DNA of 64,000 nucleotides from Actinoallomurus iriomotensis (GTDB lineage Bacteria; Actinomycetota; Actinomycetes; Streptosporangiales; Streptosporangiaceae). The stretch lies in NCBI RefSeq assembly GCF_030269445.1, contig NZ_BSTJ01000011.1, positions 62,001 to 126,000 of the forward strand, read 5' to 3'. The stretch's first letter is position 1, and every line of letters starts with the position of its first letter. A program made the position numbers and the translations under genes. The notes beneath the pieces were generated by a model, which saw nothing but the letters and a program-made list of their open reading frames with translations, searched no databases and had not been told where the DNA came from. This document shows positions 17,474 to 25,389 of the stretch, piece after piece.

Positions 17474-18312
17474 CTATCTGCTGCCGATCAGGAACCCAGG
17501 CCCGACAGGGGATCTGACACCGGCTCGTTTTTCGATCTCCGAACTGCCGAACCAATTGCTCGCGGCCCGTTCGAATTCGTTGCGATCAGGGGTGGTGCGA
17601 TCACCTACCCAGGCGACGATGCCGTCCGGCCGGACGAGCACGGCACCCGATCCGAGGTCGTTTCTGGCCTGCCCGCTCGCATACCGAATCCGGCTCTCCC
17701 AGCTCATGGCTGAACCGCGTAGGCTCCGGTCGGGGCTGAAGTCGAGCGTGACGCCTCGTCCCTCTCGCATCAGCTCGCCGAGGCGAGTGCCGTCCTCGAG
17801 ATGGAAGTCCGGAGCGTCGCGGCCGACCAGTGGATGCTCGCTTCCGAGGTCGTAGCGGTTCGACGATCCCGATATTCGTTCGTACATGTAGGTCGTTCCG
17901 TCACGGGTCCCGATCAGGTCTCGAACCAGGCTCTGGATCGCCTGGGCGTGCGGGTCCGGCTTCATGATCGCCGTTTGGGCGCGCGTCCAGTCGAGCACCC
18001 GGGCGCCGATCGGGTGGCGCTCGCGGGTGTAGGTGTCGAGAAGCCCGTCGGGGGCGTACCCGTGCACGGTCGCCGCGAGCTTCCAGCCCAGGTTCACGGC
18101 GTCGCCGATGCCGGTGTTGAGACCCTGCGCTCCGAGGGGCGAGTGGATGTGGGCGGCGTCGCCCGCGAGCAGGACGCGCCCCTGCCGGTACGTGGTCGTC
18201 TGCTTCGCCCGATCGGTGAAGGTTGAGGCGAGATGGACGGCGCTCAGCGTCACGTCAGTGCCGGATACACGGCGCAGAACCGCCTGGAGATGGTCCAGGG
18301 CCGGCGGTTGCG
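17474..18312 (-). pseudogene. FAD-dependent aromatic hydroxylase (PheA/TfdB-type), 5' half lost
   Basis: Only the C-terminal half of a class A flavin monooxygenase remains. Recognisable are ALDHLQAVLRRVSGTDVTL, then the FAD/ribityl motif GRVLLAGDAAHIHSPLG, GLNTGIGDAVNLGWKLAA, and a C-terminal thioredoxin-like domain (VLVRPDGIVAWVGD). A usual ~500-aa enzyme would have the N-terminal GxGxxG domain; it is absent because the frame runs into a truncated esterase gene at about 18310. The first ATG (18253) is only a fortuitous start. Probably not functional. Confidence 0.75.
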
Positions 18313-19068
18313 AGCGAGGCCCGGCGTCGCCAGCACGTCGCGGTCGAACCGGGCCAGGGCGGAGGTGCCGAGGCCGTCGTTCAGCATCCGATTACCGCTG
18401 ATGCCCTGGTTGGAGACGTAGACGGCGGCCCCGCCCCGCTCGAGGAGACGCTCGGCGAGCAGGTCCGGCCAGCTCTGGTTGGCGTCAGGGGTCGAGCCGA
18501 TCCCGTCGACTCGGGAGTCGCCCAACACGACGATGGCCTCGGCCGGGGAGTCGGGAAGCACCTCCACCGCCGAGATCAGCGCCCGCACCGGCAGCGACCC
18601 GGCGTTCTCGGGAAGGGTGGGTGCGGCCACGACGTCCCCGGGGATCATCCAGCCGGTATCCAGCGCCGGGTCGTGGCAGGTGCAGCTCGCCACGCGTCGC
18701 GGCAGGTAGAGGTCGATGGACAGCCGGGCGAGGGCGGGCACGGGCAGGTCAACCGGATCGCTGAGGATCAGCGCGCCCGTCGCGACGGTGGCCGTCGGCC
18801 TGCCGGCGAAGGTCAACGCCCGGCCGCTGCCCGGCCGAACCCCGCCGCCGGGCGTCGCGAGGCCCACGTGCGCCGCGCCGATGTCAAGGGGCGTGGTCCC
18901 GAACTCGTTGGTCATGCGGATACGTAGCTGACGCCCGCCGCCGCTGATGCGCACCACTTGGCGCAGCGTCACGTCGGTGAAGGCCGGACAGGTCTCGAGC
19001 GAGCCGAGCACACCCGGGGCCATCTGAGGCGAGGCGCCCCAGGTCCGGACCCAGCCGTCTGTGTTCAT
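18303..19068 (-). pseudogene. SGNH/GDSL-family hydrolase, 3' end lost
   Basis: N-terminal ~250 residues of a secreted-type GDSL esterase/lipase: MNTDGWVRTWGASPQ (start at 19068 after GAGGAACACTG), a beta-sandwich part (RIRMTNEFGTTPLDIG), then block I as VVLGDSRVDGIGS with the nucleophile Ser, and VSNQGISGNRMLNDG. The SGNH fold then breaks off after ATPGLA (about 18313), before the catalytic Asp-His block; the last 19 codons to the stop at 18250 are out-of-frame monooxygenase sequence. A single deletion joined the two genes. An ATG at 19101 is also in frame but lacks a ribosome site. Confidence 0.75.
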
Positions 19069-19350
19069 CAGTGTTCCTCTCCCTCGTGTTCGTTGAGCCA
19101 CGCAAAGGCTGACGCGGACCGCTCACACGGAGCGCACACGGCGCTCACACGCGGCAGTTGCCTTAGCCCGAGCCGGGGACTCGCGGGTACGCACGCGAAG
19201 ATCGGGAGAGGGACAGGGATGCGCGGCCTCGCATCACGCTGCTCGGCGCTTTAAGGTCCGTCGCCGTGCCTCACGGGGCTGGTTTCGTGAGGCACGGCTT
19301 CAACTCGCGACCATGCCGTCCCTGGTTTCCTGGGCGGCACGGTGAGCGGG
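19069..19350. other. Gene-free spacer
   Basis: Between the truncated esterase and the MITE-like repeat. It contains the esterase ribosome site and probably its promoter; no gene or clear motif is seen. Confidence 0.4.
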
Positions 19351-19516
19351 CTAGGGCCTGTCTCAAAGCCCCGCTGTCCTACTGCGCGGCGTCCAGGCGA
19401 CGCCTCGCCGCGTTGTCGTCGGTCGCCAGCCAACACCAGGCTGACTCTCTCCTCCGCCTTGCGACGCGCCGCCTGGACGCCGCTCGCTACGGACGGGGAC
19501 TTCGAGACAGGCCTAG
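19351..19516. repeat. MITE-like nested palindrome, copy A (166 bp)
   Basis: Both ends are CTAG plus inverted GGCCTGTCTC. Inside the outer repeats is a second pair (GGCGTCCAGGCG / CGCCTGGACGCC), so the unit can fold as nested hairpins. The outer ~38 bp on each side are almost identical to copy B (53086-53161), which lacks about 90 bp of the centre. The right-hand CTAG contains the TAG stop codon of the minus-strand SDR gene at 19513. No coding capacity. Confidence 0.8.
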
Positions 19517-20238
19517 TTCCCGGCGAGGGTGGCGCCTCCGTCAACGGTGAGGATGGTTCCGGTGACGAAGCGGTTCTCCATCAGGTACAGGTGCGCCGCG
19601 GCGATCTGGTCCGCTTCCCCGATCGACTTGGTGAGCGTCTGATCAGCGAGGGTCGAGAACAGCGCGGCACGCTGCGGCTCCGGAACCGGGTCCCACAGCG
19701 GCGTGCGAATCGCTCCCGCCCGGACCGCGTTGACGCGGATCGGGGCGAGCTCGGCGGCCAGCCCTCGTGTCAGGCCCTCTGTGGCGGCGGCGGCACCGGC
19801 CGCGAGCGCCGTACCGGGTGCGGGGCGGACGGCGACCGTCCCGGACGTCAGCACGATCGAACCCCCATCACGGACGCGTCCTGCCGCGTGCTTGACCGCG
19901 GCGACCGTTCCCCAGAAGCGGACCTCGAACAGCTTCCGGGCGGCGTCGAGCGGCAGGACTGCCAGAGGCTGTGGACGCACCGCGTCACCCGCCGTGTAAA
20001 CCAGGTGGTCGAGCTCGCCGACGCGGTCGAACAGTGCGGCGACGCTCGTCTCGTCGCGGGTGTTGACGACCACCCCCTCACAGGTATCCGGCAGCTGCGC
20101 GAGTGCGGACTTCAGGCGCCCCTGGTCGCTTGAGGCGATCGTGACCGCCGCCCCGGCCGCCGCCGCGGCGCGGGCCGTGGCCAGCCCCATTCCTGAGCTG
20201 CCGCCGATGATGACGATGCGCTGACCTGAAAGAGCCAT
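19513..20238 (-). CDS. SDR-family oxidoreductase lacking the canonical YxxxK
   Basis: 241-aa Rossmann protein starting ALSGQRIVIIGGSSGMGLAT (glycine motif GGSSGMG), with YTAGDAV in place of NNAG and the C-terminal TVDGGATLAGN usual for SDRs. Where YxxxK is expected it reads PAPGTALAAGAAAATEGL, without Tyr or Lys, so ordinary SDR catalysis is doubtful; a divergent SDR subgroup looks like this. Divergent from a TetR gene with two operators between them, so probably its repression target. The stop lies inside the end of the MITE-like repeat. Confidence 0.82.
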   Translation of the reverse strand: MALSGQRIVIIGGSSGMGLATARAAAAAGAAVTIASSDQGRLKSALAQLPDTCEGVVVNTRDETSVAALFDRVGELDHLVYTAGDAVRPQPLAVLPLDAARKLFEVRFWGTVAAVKHAAGRVRDGGSIVLTSGTVAVRPAPGTALAAGAAAATEGLTRGLAAELAPIRVNAVRAGAIRTPLWDPVPEPQRAALFSTLADQTLTKSIGEADQIAAAHLYLMENRFVTGTILTVDGGATLAGN

Positions 20239-20264
20239 GGCGTCTACTCCTCTGCCTCGAACGC

Positions 20265-20285
20265 TGATGTCTCAGTGAGTCATCA
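20265..20285. promoter_or_regulatory. TetR-type operator, imperfect
   Basis: TGATGTCTCA-G-TGAGTCATCA, an inverted repeat with one mismatch, 27 nt upstream of the SDR start. It shares its half-site with the perfect palindrome at 20296-20320. Confidence 0.7.
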
Positions 20286-20295
20286 CCATAGCAGC

Positions 20296-20320
20296 GGTGA
20301 TGTCTCACTGAGACATCACC
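20296..20320. promoter_or_regulatory. TetR-type operator, perfect 25-bp palindrome
   Basis: Half-site GGTGATGTCTCA, one central C, then its exact reverse complement. It ends 6 nt before the TetR start codon, so binding should block the regulator's own expression as well as the SDR. Confidence 0.8.
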
Positions 20321-20326
20321 GCTAGG

Positions 20327-20926
20327 ATGGTGGCCATGCCGCGATGGGACCCGTGTGCCGAAGACCGCCTCCGCGAGGCGGCGCTGGAGCTGTTCCTTGA
20401 GCATGGATACGAGAACGTCACCGTCGCGCAGATCACCGAGCGGGCCGGGCTGACCCGGCGCACGTTCTCCCGTTACTTCACCGACAAGCGGGACGTCCTG
20501 TTTGCCGGATCCGAACAACTTCCGGCCGTCCTCGCCCGGTCCATCCGGCACGCCGACGACACCCTCTCGCCCTTCGAGGCCCTCCTGACCGGTCTCGTGG
20601 ACGTCGCCGGCGGGCTGGCCGACCAGGCCCCGCTAGCCGTACAACGGCGCGCGGTCGTCCAGGCCAGCCCGGAACTGCAGGAACGGGGGCGGACCAAGTT
20701 CGCGGCCGCGACCGAGGCGGTGGCGGACGCCTTGCGGGACCGAGGCACCGCCGCATCGGAGGCGACGCTGCTCGCGCAGGTCGGTGTCGCCATCTTCCGC
20801 ACCGCGTTCGACCGCTGGACCGACCAGCCGGACGACATCGGCCTGCCGGCCCGCATCCGGGAGGCCGCCGCCGAGCTCGCCGCCAGCCTGGGCGCGGTGG
20901 ACTTCGCCGCGCCGCCCCGCCCGTGA
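20327..20926 (+). CDS. TetR-family transcriptional regulator
   Basis: 199 aa. The N-terminal DNA-binding domain reads EAALELFLEHGYENVTVAQI then GLTRRTFSRYFTDKRDVLF, a standard TetR helix-turn-helix. The C-terminal ligand domain is not assignable. Divergent from the SDR gene, with two matching operators in the 88-nt gap, so it very likely represses itself and the SDR. ATG at 20327 is used here; ATG 20336 is also possible. Confidence 0.9.
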   Translation: MVAMPRWDPCAEDRLREAALELFLEHGYENVTVAQITERAGLTRRTFSRYFTDKRDVLFAGSEQLPAVLARSIRHADDTLSPFEALLTGLVDVAGGLADQAPLAVQRRAVVQASPELQERGRTKFAAATEAVADALRDRGTAASEATLLAQVGVAIFRTAFDRWTDQPDDIGLPARIREAAAELAASLGAVDFAAPPRP

Positions 20927-21065
20927 CGCGATGACCGTGCCCGGATGAGCGCTGCTTACGGACTGCGCACCATAACGGCGCCACCGCCCCGCCGCGCTGT
21001 CACCATGCCGGCCGCCTCGTTCCCTGTACGGCAGGCGGACGACGTCTGCGACGAACAGGAGTCTT

Positions 21066-21140
21066 GTGGCGCTACGACTCTTCTATCCCATCTTCTTCCG
21101 TGTACTCGGTTGGCTCGCGCTGCTGGCGCGGTCGGATGCT
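21066..21140 (+). pseudogene. Transposase N-terminal remnant
   Basis: GTG at 21066 opens VALRLFYPIFFRVLGWLALL then ARSDAS, close to the N-terminus of the IS transposase at 17336 (MALRLLYLIALRVFGWIALL). The similarity stops after about 25 codons. A broken-off end of the same IS type. Confidence 0.6.
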
Positions 21141-21239
21141 TCCACAGGAACCTGCCTTGATCGCGCGCACCGTTGCCCAGGCTCTGGAGCCTCGGATGGG
21201 CAGCGAGAAGCAGACGGCCGTCCAGGTTGAGGCCACTCG

Positions 21240-21815
21240 CCGTCGCGACGGCACTGGGCGATGCGGCCGCGGCGATCCGGATTCCAAGAACCACTGACGT
21301 CTTCCGGCCACCCGCCCTCTACCGTGTCGCGCGTGCTGAACAGCCCCGCGGGCGAGCGCGAACGATGGCGAGGGCGGATACCGTCGAGCGCATCCTGCGC
21401 ACCGCGACGGAGCTCGGCTACCGCCGCAACCCGCACGGCGCCAGCTTGCGGACCGCGCCTTCGCTGCTCGTCGGAGTCATCGTGCCCCGCCTGCAGGACT
21501 TCGTTCTCGCGACCGTCTTCGCGGGCATCGACCAAGCGGCATCCGAACGGGGCCATGCGGCGTTCGTGACCAACTCACTCGACGACCCCGCCCAACGCGA
21601 CGCCCGCGTCGAGCAGCTTCTCGATCGCCGCGTCGACGGGCTCATCTGTGCGACGCGCGCGCGGACGATGCCGTCCTCCAAAGGCTCGTGGAACACAAGA
21701 TCCCGTTCGTGCTCGCTTCGCGTTCTTCCGCGGAACACGTCGGCGCCTTCGCCGACGACGCCCACGGTGGTCGTCTCGTCGCCGAACACCTCGCCGAACT
21801 CGGCTACCGGGAGCC
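21240..21815 (+). pseudogene. LacI-family regulator remnant with frameshifts
   Basis: Three frames together give a LacI protein: HTH end STVSRVLNSPAG (about 21320), then TVERILRTATELGYRRNPHG, SLLVGVIVPRLQDFV, RVEQLLDRRVDGLI in a second frame, then VEHKIPFVLASRSSAEHVGA and HGGRLVAEHLAELGY in a third. The C-terminal half is missing, replaced by an aldo/keto reductase fragment. Not functional. Confidence 0.7.
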
Positions 21816-21817
21816 GC

Positions 21818-22082
21818 GAGCGTGGCATTGCGTGGGTGCCCTATTTCCCACTCGGGTCGGGGATCGTCGGCCTGCCGAGGGTCACCGACCTGCCAGCAGT
21901 GAAGGAGGTGACAGTTCGGCTGAGGGTGACGCCTGCTCAGGTCGGGCTGGCCTGGCTTCTCTCTCGTAGCCCGCAAACCACCCCTCATCCCCGGCACCCG
22001 CAACCTCGCCCACCTCGAAGAGAATCTTGCGGCAGGCGAAGTGGTCCTCGACCACGAATCCCTGACCTTTCTGGCTCGATAG
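21818..22082 (+). pseudogene. Aldo/keto reductase C-terminal remnant
   Basis: GIAWVPYFPLGSG, then LRVTPAQVGLAWLLSRSP, and after a frameshift LIPGTRNLAHLEENLAAGEV to a TAG at 22082. This is the classic C-terminus of an NADP-dependent aldo/keto reductase. The first two thirds, including the catalytic Tyr/Lys/Asp, are absent. Confidence 0.7.
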
Positions 22083-22480
22083 CGCGACCTCGGCATACCG
22101 TGCACGCCGGGCAGGTCGAGCGTCCCCACGCGTGAATGCGCTTTCACCGACTCGGCCTAGTCGCCACTTCGTATGGTGCAGATGCGGAACTGCCTACGGC
22201 TCTTGGAGTTGCTCGACGAGACGCTGGTTCGTCAAGAAAGGCCAGCTCTGAGTGGAGCCGGTCGTGCTGATCCCGCTGCCGGGCACGCGGCTGGTCGATT
22301 CTTGCCGCCATTGGGAAAGTGGAACCAATCCCGGACGCCTCAGCGCACCCGGAGTTTCAGAGGGCTCCAACGCTGCTGGAGCCCAAGGGTCGATGAAGTT
22401 TCTGCCCGCCACCTTCGCCGCCTGCTGACACACCGTACTGTTTCCGTAGGGGATCCTCCTGCGGGGCAGGCAGGCTACCC
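22083..22480. other. Gene-free stretch
   Basis: About 400 nt between two gene remnants. Short open frames exist on both strands but none has a ribosome site or recognisable sequence. I see no motif here. Confidence 0.4.
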
Positions 22481-22485
22481 GAAGG

Positions 22486-22900
22486 TCGACATGAGATGGG
22501 CAAGAAGCTGTGCTGGTGCGTCCTCCTGCAGGACGTGGCCGGCGCCTTCGATCCAGTGCAACTCGGCGTGCAGGATCCGGTCGTGCAGCTATCGCGCGTA
22601 ATAGGGAGGGAGGATCCGATCCTCCGTGCCCCAGATCAAGCGCGTCGGGATGGTGATCTCGCCGAGCAGCTACTCGTAGTCCACCGTATCCGCCTGCTTG
22701 ATCTGGCTGTACTGGCGATAGAAGGCGGCTTGTCCGATTTCGCCGAGCCAGGGGGCGAGGAACGCGTCGAGGACCGCTGGCGGTAGCCGAGGTTGGCGGG
22801 CAGGAATGCAGTCAGTGGTTTCCCCGTCTTCTCGTCCAGGGTGAAGGTCCAGTCGACACTTTCCATGATGAGTATCTGCGGACAACAATTCCACATTATG
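22486..22900 (-). pseudogene. Alpha/beta hydrolase C-terminal remnant
   Basis: On the minus strand: DEKTGKPLTAFLPANLGYR, then in another frame VLDAFLAPWLGEIGQAAFYR, QIKQADTVDYE-stop-LLGEITIPTRLIWGTEDRIL, stop, then HWIEGAGHVLQEDAPAQLL. It carries the acid region (WGTEDRI) and the catalytic His (GAGHVLQEDAP) of a dehalogenase/epoxide-hydrolase-like enzyme. Two in-frame stops, one frameshift and no N-terminal nucleophile region. Dead. Confidence 0.72.
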
Positions 22901-23428
22901 TCGATCAGACGGTTTAACCTCGTCCATAGATGGCACCAATTTCTAGTTTGCCAACGATCCTTTCAAGATTGGTAAGCTTCGATCCATCAGGGGATGCCGG
23001 TCGAAGTGGTGGAAGAAACAAAAGGGCCGCCTCGCGGTCTGCGATGATCGGCTTGTTTAAGGTTCAGCAATACAGCAACAACTAGGCATCCCGTAAGTGT
23101 AATCTTAATGAGAGTTGGCGAGTCGCCATCCGGCAGACTCGGTTCCTGGTAGCCGCAGACGGGTGAGCACTTTTAAGTCCTAGACGTTGAGTCCTGATGA
23201 AAGATCGTGCCCCTGTCAGTAGGCCGGGAGAGTTGATCATTGACCCCACCCGAGACCATCTGACCTGTCCCCATTCACCCCCGCAGACAGGGCCCGATCA
23301 CCCACCAACATGTGGAAAAGCTGGACAGACCAGCCGATCAGCGCTAACCGCCTGCGACCGGCAGTCCCATTACCTAAATCGGACAATGACCGAAAGGCCA
23401 TCACCGACATTTATCGGTGGATCGAGCC
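22901..23428. other. AT-richer gene-free stretch
   Basis: About 530 nt downstream of the ABC permease gene, visibly less GC-rich than the flanks, without a plausible gene, tRNA or clear hairpin. It marks the edge of the probably acquired exporter island. Confidence 0.4.
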
Positions 23429-24703
23429 TTAGCGACGGAGGGCTTCCTGCGGTTCGATTCGGGCCGCGCGCACGGAGGGGTAGAGGCCGGCGAGGAGGCC
23501 GACACCCGCTCCGATGAGGGGGGCCGGGATCACGGTGGCAGGGTTAAGGACGGCCGTCCAATTCTTGGTGAGTGCGACGATCAGAACAGTGGCCACGGCG
23601 ATGGCGGTCCCGACTAGCCCGCCTATCAGTCCCAGCACGGTGGATTCGGCGAGGAACTGGGCGGCGATGTGCCGGGCTCGCGCGCCTAGCGCCCGGCGCA
23701 GGCCAATCTCCGCGGTCCGTTCCAGTACCGCCACGAACGTCGTATTGGCGATGCCAACCATGCCGATGATGAGGCAGATCCCTGCCAAGACGAGGAAGAG
23801 CCCAGTCAGATCGACTTCGACGTTGTCGCGCAGTTCGTGCGGGTCGGGCGGCGGGATGGCCACGAAGTCGTGGGGCTGTTCGGGTCTGAGCGCGATCGGT
23901 GCCTGCTTGGCGATCAGTGGTGCGGCGCCGAGATTGGTGCGGATGAGCATCTTCGCGGGGCTGTTGCCGGGTGGCGGGCCGTATACGTGCTCGGCGGTCC
24001 GGCTTGGGATGGTCACGCCGGTAAGCAGATCGGGGACCTGTTTGACATCGTTGATGATGCCGACAACGGTGTACGCCACATCGTTGACGAACACGGCAGG
24101 TCGGGTGTCGATCTGCGTGATGCCCAGCCGCTTGGCGAGGGTGGCCCCCAGGACACACACCTGCTCGCCTCGAGCATCGTGAAAGGCGTTGAAGAGCACG
24201 CCGCGGACGGTCGGGTCGATCGAGTGCAGCAGCCCTGGCGAAGCTGCGTAGAGCCCGGCGGATCCGCCTGCGTCCTCACTCGTCCCTGCCCAAACCCCAG
24301 GGGCGGCGGAGATCACAGGCTGGGCGTTGTTCGTAATCGGCCACCAAACTCCAGCGGAGACGACCCCGTTGAGTCGTTCGATCCGAGCGTCGGCGTCGGC
24401 GGGGAATCCCTGCAGATGATCAGAGCTGGCAACGTTGCTCTCATCTTCCGCCAGGGTAACGGTCACGGTGGTCGCCGCTAGGACCGTGAACCTGTGGCCG
24501 ATTTGCCCGGAAGCGGTTGATGTAAGTCCGAGGACCGCGACGAACGCGCCGACGCCGAGCACGGTTCCGAGCATGGTGAGGAGTGACCTTCCGGGCCGCT
24601 GGGTCAAGCCGGCTAGTGTCTCCGACGTTATGTCCCACAGGGCGAAGTGGGACGGTTCCGCGCCGGATCCGAAACGCCTCGCACGGCAAAGGCGAAATCT
24701 CAT
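23429..24703 (-). CDS. MacB/FtsX-type ABC transporter permease
   Basis: 424 aa. An N-terminal membrane helix after RPGRSLLTMLGTVLGVGAF (about 38-62), a large extracellular MacB-like domain (about 65-290), then three C-terminal helices: LTGLFLVLAGICLIIGMVGI, a second after AAQFLAESTVLGLIGG, and PAPLIGAGVGLLAGLYPS. The RTAEIGLRRALGAR coupling loop and the end RAARIEPQEALRR are classic. MacB-type permeases transmit force to export or release substrates at the membrane rather than carry them in a pore. ATG overlaps the ATPase stop. Last gene of the five-gene unit. Confidence 0.9.
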   Translation of the reverse strand: MRFRLCRARRFGSGAEPSHFALWDITSETLAGLTQRPGRSLLTMLGTVLGVGAFVAVLGLTSTASGQIGHRFTVLAATTVTVTLAEDESNVASSDHLQGFPADADARIERLNGVVSAGVWWPITNNAQPVISAAPGVWAGTSEDAGGSAGLYAASPGLLHSIDPTVRGVLFNAFHDARGEQVCVLGATLAKRLGITQIDTRPAVFVNDVAYTVVGIINDVKQVPDLLTGVTIPSRTAEHVYGPPPGNSPAKMLIRTNLGAAPLIAKQAPIALRPEQPHDFVAIPPPDPHELRDNVEVDLTGLFLVLAGICLIIGMVGIANTTFVAVLERTAEIGLRRALGARARHIAAQFLAESTVLGLIGGLVGTAIAVATVLIVALTKNWTAVLNPATVIPAPLIGAGVGLLAGLYPSVRAARIEPQEALRR

Positions 24704-25389
24704 GGGGCCTCCGCGTGCTCACTGGCGTGTAGCAATCCGTCGCGGATGACGACCGTCCGCTCGGCCCTAGCCGCGACCTGAGGATCGTGCGTGATCACGA
24801 CGATGGTCTGTCCAGAGGTATGGACCTCGGCGAGAACACCGAGCACGGCGTCGGCGGTTGCCGAATCGAGGTTGCCGGTCGGTTCGTCGCAGAGCAAGAG
24901 GCTCGGCTCGTTTACCATCGCCCGGGCGATGGCCACGCGTTGGCGCTCTCCGCCGGACATGGTGGCCGGCAGAGCGTGGAGTCGGTGCGTGAGGCCTACC
25001 AGCTCAAGCACGCGACGACTCCGCATGGCTCGTTTGCTCCGTGGCGACCGGTTGTAGAGCTGGGCCAGCATGACATTCTCCAGCGCGGAGCGGTGCGGTA
25101 GCAGGTGGAAGGCTTGGAAGACGAAGCCGATCCGCTGGCCGCGCACCGCCGACCGTTCGGCTTCTCCGATACCGGCGACGTCGACGCCGTCCAGCTCATA
25201 AACCCCGTCAGTGGGCCGGTCCAGCAGGCCCAGCACGTTCATCAGCGTGGACTTTCCGGCACCGGATGGCCCCATGATGGCGAGGTACCGGCCGCGCGGG
25301 ACGGTCAGGTCGATCCCGCGGAGCGCTTCGATCGGAGGCGGCCCGGGGAAGGTCCGAGTGATGCCGTGTAGTGTGATGGCCGCTGTCAC
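24700..25389 (-). CDS. MacB/LolD-type ABC transporter ATP-binding protein
   Basis: 229-aa ATPase with Walker A GPSGAGKS (40-47), Q-loop FVFQAFHLLPH, signature MSGGERQRVAIARA and Walker B LLLCDEPTGNLDS, then the switch His in VVITHD. The class is that of MacB/LolD/FtsE. It powers the permease encoded next, which it overlaps by 4 nt; it overlaps the adaptor gene upstream by 4 nt. Confidence 0.93.
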   Translation of the reverse strand: MTAAITLHGITRTFPGPPPIEALRGIDLTVPRGRYLAIMGPSGAGKSTLMNVLGLLDRPTDGVYELDGVDVAGIGEAERSAVRGQRIGFVFQAFHLLPHRSALENVMLAQLYNRSPRSKRAMRSRRVLELVGLTHRLHALPATMSGGERQRVAIARAMVNEPSLLLCDEPTGNLDSATADAVLGVLAEVHTSGQTIVVITHDPQVAARAERTVVIRDGLLHASEHAEAP

